Of a stretch of DNA of 64,000 nt, positions 1 to 12,137 are shown one piece after another. The notes beneath the pieces were generated by a model that saw nothing but the letters and a program-made list of their open reading frames with translations, searched no databases and was not told where the DNA came from. A program made the position numbers and the translations under genes. Within the stretch, counting starts at the first letter, position 1. Each line of letters begins with the position of its first letter. This DNA comes from Podospora bellae-mahoneyi (lineage: Eukaryota; Ascomycota; Sordariomycetes; Sordariales; Podosporaceae), in assembly GCF_035222275.1 (NCBI RefSeq), contig NC_085885.1, positions 1,240,001 to 1,304,000 on the forward strand. Reading direction: 5' to 3'.

Positions 1-785
1 ATTCTTTGTCACTGGTTGGAGGGGGCGTTGAGGAGCGCGAGCGAGCGGGGCCACTTGCTGTATACCTAGATGATCACAGCGCGAATACCTAGGCGGGCTA
101 ACTGTATGTGCCATCTCTTACGGCCTTCCATAGGTCTGGTGGCATTCTTCCCATTTCGGCCATCAAGTCCCGGTGGTGATGGCATGCTGCCCCCTACGAT
201 CATGACATCAATGCTACGATGATGCAGACCTGAATAACCTGGAGGCCTGGTTACCTATCTTGGATAAGGTTTCCATAGACCGGACGATGGAGTCGATGGT
301 GAAGAAACCATAGACGCCGTCGCGGGCGAGGGGCTCGCTGAAAAGGGTTCGTGTTGAACAGGATGAACGTAGGGGAGCACTGTGAAGAGGCGGAAGTTTC
401 GGGACATGATTCTTGAACAAAACGCTAGGAGTAAACGGTAGGTGTGCAGTGAAAGAGCAAAAAGAAGGTAATTTACTTATTTTCGTCCGAGCTCGAAACA
501 CCCAGAATTGGTATGTACCACCGGCTAGACATTTGACAGATATCTTTGGAAATATAACTTCATTGCTGCAAATCCAACCCCCGTGGATGTCATCTGCACC
601 TAATCGTCAGCCTTCAAGTACAGCAGCTCTACCTAAGCACCTTTATTCACACTGCCTCATGAGGAACGGTGACATTTCGCAATGATTTTGCTCTCCTATG
701 GATGCACTATGGGTATTCTATCATCCCTCAACACCTTCTTTCCATACATCATATCATACTTCAACCTCGCCCCTATCTACACACC
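1..785. other. Left edge, no supported gene
   Basis: No recognisable gene. The strongest candidate frame is a 95-codon minus-strand ORF at 214-501 whose end reads somewhat like protein (VYGFFTIDSIVRS), but I recognise no family and see no splice context. The right part is the 3' flank of the TAP42 gene. Confidence 0.5.
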
Positions 786-1907
786 CTAACCACGGTTGAT
801 CGTATTACCAGCCCCCCTGGGGTTCTCCTCCACAAACTCATCCCACGCCCTAGCCTTATACATCTCTTTCTCGGCCTTTTCATAATCATCCTCATCCGGC
901 TCCGGCACCTGCCCACTTGCCTCCCCTCCCCCCTCAATAATCCCACCTCTCCTTCTCTCTTCCTCCAGGTACTCATCAATCGTCATTGTCGGCAGATTAT
1001 GACTCGGCCTAAACACCCCCTTGGCAATCTCCTGCCTGTTTGCCAACAGCGTAAACGGCTGCAGTGGCTTCCCCTGCTGTGACAAAATCGGTCCTCCTTT
1101 CCCTCCAAGAGCACGGTTCATTATGTCTAGTCTGTCGTTGTAACTGCCATCGCTGGTTATCCCCCGCCTACGCCTATCATCCTCGGCTTGCTGCTGGTTT
1201 TGCTGGGCCGATGGAGGTGGTTGGGGGGGTGCCATGGACAAGATCTCCATTTCCCGATTTAGAGAGTCGAGAGCGTTGAAGGTAAGGTGAACACGATAAG
1301 CCAAATTAGCTAGGTGGACTTCTCGGACGACTTCCTCGTCGCCTGCTCCCGACGGGATGTCTTCATCTTCTGTGGCGCCATACTCTGGACGGGCGCGGAG
1401 ATAATCTAACTTTTGTCGGAGGGCTTTTTCGGTTTGGAAGTTTGCGATTTTGGCATTCCGGCGGACTGTTGGGTCGGAGGAGTTGGCGGTTGAAAAGGTG
1501 GATGGGGAGGAGGTGTAGGCTTCGAGGAGTTTGGCTGATTGGGGGGTGAGGAGGGAGTAGCTGTCTAGGAGGTGGAGGAAGCGCTCGTAGAAATCACGGG
1601 CGGAGGTGAGGATTCTTTTGCGCTCGGGAAGTGAGGGGGTGGGGAGCTTTTGGGAGAGCTCGGCGAGGTGGTAGTTGATTAGGAGGAGGGGGAGGTCGGA
1701 GGTGGAGAGGTCTTCGAGAGATTCGTTTGGGGAGAAGAGGGAGAGGTGGGATATTAGGTGAAGGGACTCTTGGTAGTCCTTGATGGCGGAGGAGATGGCG
1801 TCGGTGTATTCTTGGGAGTTGGGAGTGAAGGCCTGGGTTTCCAGAGCGATGCGCTGGGCTTCGGCGTCGGCGAAGACAGCTTTGAGGGAGCGAGGCTCGG
1901 TTTCCAT
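786..1907 (-). CDS. tap42: TAP42-like PP2A regulatory protein
   Basis: Single-exon gene of 373 residues. TAP42/alpha4 proteins bind the catalytic subunits of type 2A phosphatases and link them to TOR signalling in the cytoplasm. The recognisable part is the C-terminus: the PTMTIDEYLEEE stretch, a GGIIEGGG loop, an acidic EPDEDDYEKA segment and the closing KARAWDEFVEENPRGAGNT block, all hallmarks of fungal TAP42. The N-terminal two thirds is helical and charged, as in the alpha4 TPR-like fold. Length fits fungal members (about 350-390). The ATG at 1907 is followed directly by helical sequence and no upstream exon is needed. It is divergent from pdx3, with about 460 bases shared between the two starts. 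Family assignment is from remembered motifs and I am confident of it. Confidence 0.93.
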   Translation of the reverse strand: METEPRSLKAVFADAEAQRIALETQAFTPNSQEYTDAISSAIKDYQESLHLISHLSLFSPNESLEDLSTSDLPLLLINYHLAELSQKLPTPSLPERKRILTSARDFYERFLHLLDSYSLLTPQSAKLLEAYTSSPSTFSTANSSDPTVRRNAKIANFQTEKALRQKLDYLRARPEYGATEDEDIPSGAGDEEVVREVHLANLAYRVHLTFNALDSLNREMEILSMAPPQPPPSAQQNQQQAEDDRRRRGITSDGSYNDRLDIMNRALGGKGGPILSQQGKPLQPFTLLANRQEIAKGVFRPSHNLPTMTIDEYLEEERRRGGIIEGGGEASGQVPEPDEDDYEKAEKEMYKARAWDEFVEENPRGAGNTINRG

Positions 1908-2364
1908 GGTTACCTTCTATTCGATCAAAGGGTCCGAAAATGAATTGTATTTTTCAAAGAGCTTTAGTTTCTCGGTCGGTGCTGGTGGATGCCGGTGTTG
2001 TCTTTGGCGGCCGCTTGATATGGAGGGAGGGGCACTTGGAGAACCTGGAAATCCTGGCAGGGGTCCCTAAGCTCGGTTGACCCCACTTTGAAACTTCCCT
2101 ACTGTAATAGAGCTGCCACCCGTTTGATCTTATCGTAATCTAATCTAATCAATCAACGACACGTCACTGTTTGGGGGGCACTCTCCTGGTGATCAAATCT
2201 GGGAGCAGTAACGGTCATAGTGAGTAGAGGAAGTTCTATAGCGGTTATCACAAGATTCACCTGCTCCAAGAAAAGTCCTTTCATCAAAACATGATTATTG
2301 ACTGACAGATCCGTCATGTGGGCAGCTGCTGCCTCGATCGGTAAGTGGGGCGACTGACGGCACA
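1908..2364. promoter_or_regulatory. Divergent promoter region of tap42 and pdx3
   Basis: A 457-base spacer between two divergently transcribed starts must hold both promoters. I see no clear TATA box or repeated operator-like motif. Confidence 0.5.
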
Positions 2365-3401
2365 ATGGCGACCTTCTTCAACCATCGACTAACTTCTTCG
2401 GTGATGCATCAGACCATCAGGTTTTCCAAGAGCACTCTGCCTATAACACCGCCCATGCGCGTCAGCCCCCGTCGCTTGCCTTCTCTTTCCGTATTTGCCA
2501 GAGGAACCCGTTTAATCAGCTCAAGCAACAGCAGAATGGCGCTTCATCCCAAGCAAGACGACAAGCTCATATGCATGTTTGACACCCGGCGCTTTTGGAA
2601 ACGAGAAAATAGCTAACACTCCATACAGTCGCCCCCACCGGGACACCAGCACTACTGGATTCAGGCCCTACACTTCCTCCTGGACAGGCCGCCCAGTTCT
2701 TGAAAGCTGAGCGCCAAGGCGGTCTCAAGAGGACTGACGTCGACCCGGAGAGCCCTATCACACAATTCCACACATGGTTCCAGCAAGCCTCGCTTCCCGA
2801 GGCCGGTGTTTTTCACCCAGAGACATGCACATTATCCACTGCCCAGCTTCCCTCTGGCCGTGTCTCCTCTCGTGTGGTATACATGAAGGAGCTTGATCAC
2901 AAGGGTTTTGTCATTTACAGCAACTTTGGAACCAGCGGTAAGGCTAGGGATTTGTTTGGCACCGCAGATGGGAAGAGTACAGGCAATCCATGGGCATCTC
3001 TTGTGTTTTGGTGGGAGCCCTTGGAGAGGCAGGTCAGAGTAGAGGGAAGAGCAGAGAGACTTGCGCCAGAGGAAAGTCAAGTCTATTACGACACCAGAGC
3101 AAGAGGTAGTCGCATTGGTGCGTGGGCTAGTCAGCAGAGTTCAGTGCTGAAGCCCGATACGAGCAAGGAGGGTGATGACGGGCGGTCACAGTTGGAGGGA
3201 TGGGTCAAGGAGACAGAGAAGAAGTTCGAGGGTGCCGAGCAAATGCCAGTTCCTCCATTCTGGGGCGGCCTCAGAATTATTCCAGAGCGAGTGGAGTTCT
3301 GGCAGGGGAGGCAGAGCCGGTTGCACGATCGGTTTGTGTATGACCTTGTCGAGTGTGAGGATGGGAGCAAGAAGTGGCAGTTGGAGAGGCTAAGCCCATA
3401 A
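2365..3401 (+). CDS. pdx3: Pyridoxamine 5'-phosphate oxidase
   Basis: Exons 2365-2572 and 2629-3401, 326 residues. The enzyme is an FMN-dependent oxidase that converts pyridoxine or pyridoxamine phosphate to pyridoxal phosphate. Family blocks are visible in order: KLIF-APTGTPALL near the exon join, PSGRVSSRVVYMKELDHKGF (FMN phosphate site), NPWASLVFWWEPLERQVRVEG, ESQVYYDTRARGSRIGAWASQQS, and the C-terminal FWQGRQSRLHDRFVYD substrate block. The only intron that keeps the frame starts with GCATGT and ends with CATACAG after a GCTAAC branch site, so it is a GC-AG intron of 56 bases. The first 57 residues are basic and Ser-rich and could be a mitochondrial presequence; Met58 (2536) is an alternative start giving about 269 residues, closer to the yeast length. 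Confidence 0.93.
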
Positions 3402-3957
3402 AGGGGACAGCGTCAAAACACACAGCTTTCTCAGTTAGGATTTGAGCCTTAATAAACTTGTTCACATTTACAGGCTTCCGGTCTCCCAGAGTTGAGCTTC
3501 GTGATCGGTCGAAATCGAGGTTTGTTGCTCTACGCGGAAGCCTGCGGATAGTTGCAGAAGCTGATAGCTCCAGACTCAGAGGCCACATCTTTCGCAGCAA
3601 TCAACTGATCTGTTCAACTTTTTAGAGCGTTTTCCGGGTGCCACCTTTTTTCAAATTTATATATTTCTTTTGGCTGCTCCGGGAAGTCGCAACTGATCAG
3701 AAACACCTGCTCCGATCGCACCTTCTTCTTCAGTGGGAAAGCTCCCTTCTTGCGCCTTCTGCCTACAAAGCAATTTTAACCCATTAATATCTGCCAACAC
3801 TACCGGCTCTCATCAAACACTCTCCCAAAACTTTCACCGAACACTCTCACAGCCCGTATCTTTTCTCACTCCTACCCTATCTACCCAACTGCGCCACCGT
3901 GCTTTTCTCGCAACACAATCGACTACCTTACCCATCCTTCTCACAACGCTGCCGAAG
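3402..3957. promoter_or_regulatory. dcl1 upstream region
   Basis: Holds the pdx3 3' end and the dcl1 promoter and leader. The frame is open upstream of the dcl1 start to about 3733, but there is no in-frame ATG before 3958. No recognised regulatory motif. Confidence 0.45.
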
Positions 3958-6900
3958 ATGTCTCCGGGTGTGCTGCTATCACCGCCGGGTAGCCTAGTTG
4001 AGGGCGACCTATTGAGTCTGTATGGTTCAACCCCAGACACTGCAAGTCAAACCTCGCCAGATGCCAGCAGTGAGGCGAATGACGATATTGACACCGACAG
4101 AGACGAGGACGGTGGCAGTGGTGGAGGCAAGATATTCGAGGTCAACGATCCGCCAGGGCCGCGCAAGATGTCCGAGAAGAAGAGAGCAGACAATGCAAAG
4201 TTTGACATTTGGCTAGAGGAGAACCAGCAGACCCTGTCCAAAGGAGCTGGGAAGCTGGTGTTGGATGAGGAGAGGTCTGCCAACTGGCTGATGCGCGAGT
4301 TCGAGAACAAAAAGATCATCACGAGCCCGCGAGATTACCAGCTGGAGCTTTTTGAGCGGGCCAAGACCCAAAACACAATCGCAGTGCTGGACACCGGTAT
4401 GTCTACCACTTGAACACTCCTTGGAACTCACATGGGCTAACTTCTGTTACAGGATCGGGAAAAACGCTCATTGCCGCCTTGCTTCTGAGATGGACGATAC
4501 AAAACGAGCTCGAGAACCGATCCCAAGGCCAACCGAAGCGCATTGCCTTCTTTCTCGTGGACAAAGTAGCTCTCGTCTTTCAGCAGCATGCAGTCCTGAC
4601 GTGCAACCTGGACTACTCGGTAGCCAAGTTTTGCGGACAGATGCTCGATCGATCGTCAGCGGAGTTTTGGGAAACCACATTCCAGGAGAATATGGCCATC
4701 GTCTGCACCTCAGAGATTCTCTACCAATGCCTCCACCATTCATACATCCGTATGGACCAGATCAATCTCTTGATATTTGATGAGTGCCATCATACCAAGA
4801 AAAACCACCCCTATGCCCGGATCATCAAAGACTTCTACATCCAAAATGAGGACAATGAAGCACGGCCGCGCATCTTGGGAATGACCGCCTCTCCTGTTGA
4901 TGCCCAGATTGATCCAAGAATTGCTGCCGCTGAGCTCGAGGGTTTACTTCACAGCCAGATCGCCACAGTTTCTGACCCAACCATCATTCAACATACCATC
5001 AGTTGTCCTAAAGAGGAGATAGTTCTGGAGTACGACAGAAGGCCTCGGCAGTGGACGACCCCTCTTCACCAGTCCATTAAGGCTCTAGTTGGGAACCATG
5101 ATCACTTCACAAAGGCGTTTGTTTTCACCTCACAAGCAACAGCTGAACTGGGGCCATGGTGCGCTGACCGGTACTGGCAACTCTTCTTCAACCAAGAGGA
5201 CATTGCCAAACTCGAAACGCAAGCGGAGCGAAGTCTGCTTCGCCAAGGAGCCTTCAGTCAACTCATGGGTCTTGACAAGAACAGGGTGCGGGAGGCTCAC
5301 GAGCTTGTCAAAAATCATGAATTTGAACAGCCTATTCTGGAAACTCGGCTATTCTCCTCCAAGGTCATCGAGCTCTGGGAGACTCTTCATGATCAGTTCA
5401 GCAGTCAGGATCTTATGAGACGATGCATCGTCTTTGTGAAGCAGAGAAACACAGCAAACATTCTCGTTGACCTCCTCAAACAGCCGGAACTCAAAATTCC
5501 TGGTCTTGAGCCAGGTATTCTTGTAAGTTGACACCTCTAGAAAATATCAATTTCTCTAACTCTAGTGAACAGATTGGCGGCGGGAGAAATGATTCCAGCT
5601 GGGAGAGCTCCAAGACTAGCTACCGCGATCAGGTCCTGACCATCATCAAGTTCAAGAAAGGAGAGCTCAACTGCATCTTTGCCACCTCGGTCGCGGAAGA
5701 GGGCCTTGATATTCCTGATTGCAACATCATCATCAGGTTCGACTTGTATGACACGTTGATTCAGTACATCCAATCTCGTGGGCGCGCTCGTCAAGAAAAG
5801 TCGACCTACATCCACATGATTGAGAGAGGGAACTCCGAGCAATTGCAAAAGATGAAACACCTCAAGCAGAGCGAAGACGGACTCAGGAAGTTTTGCGAGG
5901 CGATGCCGGACACGCGAAAGCTGACCGGAAACAACTTCAAAATGGACTACTTTCTGAGGAAAGAGAAAGGCCAACGACAGTACACTGTTCCGGAGACTGG
6001 GGCAAAGTTGAACTACAAGCAGAGTCTCATCTGTCTTGCCAACTTTGTGTCATCACTCCCACACCCGCCAGAAACGAACTTAACACCGGAATACACGGTC
6101 AATACCACCGAGGGCGGGTTTCAGTCTGAAGTCATCTTACCGGCTGCATCTCCCATCAGATCTGCCATCGGAAAAGTGCACGGCAGCAAGGCAGTAGCCA
6201 AGTGCTCAGCGGCCTTTGAGATGTGTCTTCAGCTTGTTCGGGGCAACTATTTGGACGCTCACCTTCGACCAACTCTTACCAAGCAGCTCCCCGCCATGCG
6301 TAATGCCCGTCTCGCCATCAGTTCCAAGAAGAAGGAAGAGTATGGCATGCGCATGAAGCCGGAGCTCTGGTCAACTCTCGGCGAACCCACCGAGCTCTTT
6401 GTAATGGCCCTGACTTTGGAAAGTCCAGAGTCACTTGGCAGACCGTCATTACCACTGTTGCTGCTCACACGAAGACGGATTCCTCAAGTTGCTTCGTTCC
6501 CTATCTATTTTGGAAAGCCTCGTTCCTCAATCGTCAATTTCGTACTGGCAGGTGAACCCATTGAGGTAGATGAAGCGGAGCTAACCAGCTTGACCGCCTT
6601 CACTCTCTCGATATTCAAGGATGTTTTCAGCAAGGAATACGAGGCGACATTTTACGACTTGCCTTACTTTCTGGCTCCGACTTGCAAAGACCACTCCTTC
6701 GACTTTTCCGCGCCGGCATCAGACGAGCTTATCGATTGGGACACCGTCAAATACGTCCAAGAAAATAACATCGTTACTTACAACTTTGACGAACCGGATG
6801 ACTTCTTTGAGCACAAATACGTCTGGGACCCCTGGGATGGTGCTCGCAAATTCTACCTTCGTGGACGCCGTCATGATATGAAACCTACAGACCCTGTGCC

Positions 6901-8820
6901 CGAAGGCATTGTCGCCCCCGGCCACAGGGCTTGGAGGACGACGTGTGACGCGCATGACATTCTGAACTACAGCAACAGTCTGTGGTCCAAATCCCGAGCC
7001 AAGTTCAAGAGCCGGGGCGACCAAGCAGTGGTGGAGGCTGAACTATTGTCCACCCAGCGTAACCTTTTGGATGACAGTCTGGAGGGCGAAGACTTGGAAC
7101 CAAAGCAGTGCTTCTTGGTTTTAGAACCATTAAAGATCTCACCAGTAAGGTACCCATTTTTTGAGTCAGATATTGCAACGCTAACAGACTGCAGCTTCCA
7201 GTTCAGGTTGTGGCTATGGCCTACAACTTTCCTGCCATCATTCACCGTGTCGATTCCAACTTGGTTGCCTTGGATGCGTGCAACATGCTGGGATTGAATA
7301 TCAGGCCAGACTTGGCGCTTGAAGCCTTCACCAAGGACAGCGACAACACTGATGAACAAGATGTTGAGCAGGTTAATTTTCAGCGCGGCATGGGCAACAA
7401 TTACGAGAGACTGGAGTTTTTGGGGGATGCTTTCCTCAAAATGGCCACCACAATTGCCATCTTCACCCTCATTCCTGACAAGGACGAGTTTGAGTACCAC
7501 GTCGAGCGCATGGTCTTGATTTGCAACCGGAACCTCTTCAACAACGCACTTGAGGTCAAGCTAGAAGAGTACATTCGATCCATGGCTTTCAACCGCCGCA
7601 CTTGGTACCCAGAGGGCTTAACTCTCAAGCGCGGCAAACGAAAGGACATCAGGAAGAAGCATGTCTTGGCCGACAAGTCTATTGCCGATGTCTGCGAGGC
7701 TATCATCGGCGCCGCCTACCTTACTGCACAGGAAGCTGGCAACTTTGACATGGCCATTCAAGCAGTGACGAGAATGGTGAATGACAAGAACCATACGATG
7801 CAGACATGGTCTGACTACTATGCAGTGTACAAGAAACCTGCGTGGCAGACTATGCCAACAAACAGCGTGCAGGAAGACATGGCCGAAAAGTTTTACAAGA
7901 GGATGGGTTATCGATTTCAATATCCCCGTCTGCTGAGGAGCGCGTTCCAGCACCCGACTTACCCAACCTCGTGGGAGAAGCTTCCCAGCTACCAACGTCT
8001 TGAGTTCCTTGGCGACGCTTTGTTGGACATGGCATGCATTGACCATCTCTTCCATCGCTTCCCAGGGGCCGACCCCCAGTGGCTGACCGAACACAAGATG
8101 GCCATGGTCTCCAACCAGTTCTTGGGCTGTCTCGCAGTCTACATTGGCTTCCACCGATCTCTCCAGCACAGCTCTCCTGCGATCCAGTCCGAAATCGCGT
8201 CGTTCGTCACAGAAATTGAGGAGGCTCTTGCCGCTGCGAAAGCCGCTGCCGTACAAGAAGGCAAGTCAGAATCCAATTTTGCGAGAGACTTTTGGGTGGA
8301 CTGCTCCCGCCCTCCGAAGTGCCTCCCAGATATGATCGAAGCTTATGTCGGCGCCATATTCGTCGACTCCTCCTACGACTACCAAACCGTCCAGGATTTC
8401 TTTGACAAGCACATCCAGTTCTGGTTTGAGGACATGAGGCTGTATGACACGTTTGCCAATAAACACCCCGTGACATTTCTGGGTCATGAGATGCAGCATC
8501 GGTTTCGGTGCCAGGAGTGGCGGTTGCTGACGAGGGAGATTATGGTTGATAATGATGAGGAGGGGGGTATGATGGGGGAAAAGCAGGTTGTTTGTGCGGT
8601 GATGGTGCATGGGCAGAAGCTGGCGCATGCGGTGGCGCAGAGTGCGAGGTATTCCAAGATTGGGGCGGCGAAGAAGGCGCTGAGGGAGTTGGAGGGGTTG
8701 GAGCAGGGGGGGTTTAGACGGAGGGTGGGGTGTGATTGTAAGGTGGTAGGGGAGGTGGAGGGGAAGGATGGGGAGGAGGGAGAAGAGGTTGAGATTGAGG
8801 TGTATGGGGATGCTATTTGA
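3958..8820 (+). CDS. dcl1: Dicer-like protein 1
   Basis: Exons 3958-4396, 4453-5522, 5573-7144 and 7195-8820, 1568 residues. Dicer cuts double-stranded RNA into small RNAs for quelling and meiotic silencing. Domains in order: DExH helicase with Walker A GSGKT at residues 147-151 (interrupted by intron 1) and DECH at 256-259; helicase C domain with TSVAEEGLDIPDC and the QYIQSRGRAR block; Dicer dimerisation and PAZ-like region (residues about 600-1000); RNase IIIa with ERLEFLGDAF near 1098; RNase IIIb with RLEFLGDALLDMA near 1295; a short basic C-terminus in the place of the dsRNA-binding domain. The sequence YQLELFERAKTQNTIAVLDTG is typical of fungal DCL1 rather than DCL2. Both RNase III motifs are intact, so it looks functional. 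Met at 3958 is the first ATG of the open frame. Confidence 0.95.
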
Positions 8821-9361
8821 TGGTAAGTAGGGATGGTATTTGATTTGGGAATTTGAAAGGGTGGAAATGAGAGGGATTTGGAAGAGGTTGTGTAGATAGG
8901 CGGATGGAGGGGTTAAGCAAAAGCGGTGCGTTTGACAAGAATGAGAAGCGAACTTTCTTTGATTGTGTTTTCTCACTTGTGATATGTCATGTTGATGTAA
9001 GTTGCAAAAAAAAAGCGAGTCTGTCTTGATGTAAATAAATGTGTGTGGTGTCTGCGGTGTCTAGTGGGATTTCAGGAAAAAAGGGTGAAGTAAACAGACG
9101 TGTGGGCTAGCAAAGATGTCTTGGCAATATCGAAAGCTTTCTCGAACAACATCTTCAACGTCATACTGACCCAATCGTATCCTTGCTTTTCTTCTCACCC
9201 ACTTTAAATGCAACGATTTCTAGTTACTCACCTCCACTTTACTACACTGCTTGAGCGTTGAGAAGTTTGGAGACAGGATATGGCGGTGTATAACTCATCA
9301 TGAAGCCCTCTTTGTAGCGTTGTTATGGTCGATATAATATCATTTTCGGGAGGGAGTAGTC
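8821..9361. other. dcl1 3' flank
   Basis: Non-coding flank with an AATAAAT element near 9035 that could be a polyadenylation signal. Between it and the 5S gene I see no gene. Confidence 0.4.
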
Positions 9362-9480
9362 ACATACGACCATAACCAACTGAAAGCTCGGGATCCCGTC
9401 CGCTCTTTCCTAAATAAGCAGTTGAGTGCCGAACTTGTACTCAGGTAGGTGACCACTGGGAAATCCTCGGTGTTATATAT
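9362..9480 (+). rRNA. 5S rRNA gene, diverged copy
   Basis: About 119 bases that match the fungal 5S rRNA pattern: start ACATACGACCATA, the block CTCGGGATCCCGTCCGCTC, the region GTAGGTGACCACTGGGAAATCC and the end GGTGTTATATAT followed directly by a T run, the RNA polymerase III terminator. Pezizomycotina carry single dispersed 5S genes instead of a tandem array, so the lone position is normal. The closing strand is TTATATAT where functional Neurospora copies have TTGTATGT, which weakens helix I. Because it sits at the edge of the AT-rich island, it may be a 5S pseudogene touched by RIP. Confidence 0.82.
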
Positions 9481-10162
9481 TTTTACCAAATTTTCAACTC
9501 TACTGGTAAATCTGGGTACCTCTGAGTTAAGCCCTACCTATAAGAGGGAAAAACGGTTTAAAAAAGATATATATTTACTTCAAAGTTTTAATAAATAAAG
9601 TAGCATTTTATGTATAAGAAGGGGTAAGTAAATTAGTAATTATAAAGAAAAATTAACAAAAAAAAGTATTAATTCAGGTATTACGGCGAAGGTAAATATT
9701 AAAGTACATAAAAAAGATATATTATTGAAAAAAAAATATTCATATTAAAGCTCATGTAATTTCTACTAATTAATTTTTAAAAGGAGATTCTTTACTATTA
9801 AAAGTTTTCAAAAATAAATAATAGTATTTTTTATTATCGTAAAAGGTATCGAAGTTCATTTATTATATTATATTTGGAAAAAGTAAGTTAGTATCTCATA
9901 ATTTTATATTGAAAATATAGTAAAATTTGATTGTATAGCAAAATATAAATAGAGTAAAAACTTTAAAGAGTCAAAATAATAATTTTCTTTTAAAGGAATA
10001 TTATTAAGAATTAAACTTGATTAAAAATATTTTAGTTTCTTTTTAAATGATATACTATTTCATTATAAATATTAATATTATGTTCTTTTAAAGATTTAAT
10101 AGTACAGCATTTGAAACTACTATAATATATATAATTAAGAAAAGCCTTTTAATATGAAATCT

Positions 10163-10607
10163 TATGACGAACCCCTATCCAGAACCTCTGAAAGGGATAC
10201 CGGTTGAAGGCTGCTTCTGAATAATCCTGGTTCGGTACAGCTAAACAGTGTACGACAAGATGTCTCAATGTAAACACTAGATACCGTGAATACAAGCTTG
10301 AATTGCATACTGCGGAACTGTCTATCTACACCAGCCAGTTCCTCCGTATATATAGACCTTGGGGCCCTGAGGTGCTCGCCCTGCTACGGCCCCGATCACT
10401 CCTAGCACTTTGCATCCTGCGAAGTGCTCATCGTGCTATGCCTTCGATCACCCGTAGCATCTTGCATCCTGCAGACTGCTCAGGCCTCTTGGCGCCGTAG
10501 CACTTCTGGCCAGCCTTGATTGGCTGCCTCCTGGTTTCCTTAATGATTGGCTGGGGACGCCCCGCGCCCCACATACTGCGCGGCCTGCCGTTGGGTTAAC
10601 TGTGACA
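10163..10607 (+). mobile_element. Solo LTR, retrotransposon fossil
   Basis: A 445-base solo LTR with TG...CA type ends, flanked by the 5-base direct repeat AATCT (10158-10162 and 10608-10612), the expected target-site duplication of an LTR retroelement. It carries a TATA-like GTATATATAGACC element about 190 bases in, probably the U3 promoter, and ends in GTTAACTGTGACA. It shares its first 200 bases with the LTRs at 11541, 12138 and 24499. No internal gag or pol region remains beside it, so it arose by LTR-LTR recombination. Superfamily cannot be told from the LTR alone. A fossil, with moderate RIP-type wear. Confidence 0.85.
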
Positions 10608-11540
10608 AATCTTTATTTATTACCAATAAATTAAAATTAATTATATTTATTTTTTTTAAAAAGAAAGACGAAATAAATCGAGTTTTGTTATAATATATAT
10701 TGAAAATGATGTTTAATTTTGTTTATAGAAATAATTTTTTGTTTAAACTTTTTATTATATTTACTTTTTTTTATTCTTTTCACTTTTATTTTTTATAATA
10801 CCTTTTTATTTCCCTTTTATTATTTAATGTTCATTTACTTTATCTATTAACCTACCTTTATTATGTTATTTTTTATATATAAAGTCCTTTGAATAATAAT
10901 TATTACTATTTTCAATTTATTTCTATAATGATCTCGACTTATTATTTTAATGATTGTTTAATACTGTTATTTTCAATATTACTTTTCACTATTTATATTA
11001 ATTTACTTTAAACAAAGTAATTACATTTTAAATTAATCAAATTGAAATTCAATACATTACTAAGATTGAAAATAAAATATGAAACTAAATTAAAATAATA
11101 CATACGATTTATTAATTCGTTAAGTAAGTATATGTATAATTGAAGCCCGTAAAAGATAAATTAAATAAAATAATAAAAATATAAAAAATGTCGGTAAAAA
11201 TATGAAAAAAAAGTAAATATGGTCAATTATTTTTTTTTACTTTAAATATTATTTATATTTTTATCCATGATATAAATAAGCGGATTCCAGATAGTTTAAT
11301 TATTTAACGAATTTAAAGGTATGTTGATTTGGGGTGCGGCTACAAGCCTGGGAGTATAAGTGAGGAAGTGGAGCTATTAGAGGATTAGGGAGTTCAGAGG
11401 GGTTATGTATATAAGCTATCTGCTTCTAATATTTTATTTCAGATAAGACATCGACTTTTATTTTCTTTGTATTTTGTGACTTGCATGCGTGCAGGCAATT
11501 TTGGCTCTCTAATAAAGCTAATTCAGTGCTTATTATATAG

Positions 11541-11956
11541 TATGACGAACCCCTATCCAGAACCTCTGAAAGGGATACTGGTTGAAGGCGCTTCTGAACA
11601 ATCCTGGTTCGGTATAGCTAAACAGTGTACAACAAATGGCTTGTCTCAATCACAATAGCTAAGATACCAACGATTGTGACTTGTAACTATTGCATACTGC
11701 GGAACTGTCTATCTACACCAGCCAGTTCCTGCGTATATATAGGCCTAATGCTAAGCCCTGGATCATTCCATTCTTCGAGGATCACAGATGTCTCTCGAGG
11801 ATCATAAATGATTCCCAGGATTTTGATTCCTTGTGCCCTGGGTGATCCACCTCCTATTGGTCCATCCTTCTTTCCTATGATTGGTTCTGCTAGCGATTGA
11901 CTGTGCGTCTTGTGCCCCGCTCACGGTCCCCACTGCCTGTTGGCTTAACTGCGACA
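11541..11956 (+). mobile_element. LTR fossil, left half of inverted pair 1
   Basis: A 416-base LTR of the same family as 10163-10607: same start block, same TATA-like region and same GTTGGCTTAACTGCGACA-type end, but a different middle (GGATCA-rich), so it is a subfamily variant. The five bases on either side do not match, so no target-site duplication was found. It faces the LTR at 12138-12591 across a 181-base spacer. Fossil without coding content. Confidence 0.8.
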
Positions 11957-12137
11957 TTCTTATATAGTGAAATGATGAGAAAACACACAAAACAACCACA
12001 ACACCACAAATATACCCTCAACGATGAACATACCTGCGTGACGGTAGCTCGCTCGCAGGCCGCACTTCACGTAAGACAAACAAAAGACTCTGTGGGCTCA
12101 CAGGCCACACGATAAGCACCGGATTGGCCTGATCAGA
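11957..12137. other. Spacer between inverted LTRs, pair 1
   Basis: A 181-base segment of normal base composition between two oppositely oriented LTRs. It could be host DNA or a remnant of element interior. No protein motif was recognised. Confidence 0.4.

Noticed and set aside
3733-3957. Possible N-terminal extension of dcl1 of 75 codons
   Set aside because: The open frame has no ATG before 3958; the extension would need a GTG start.
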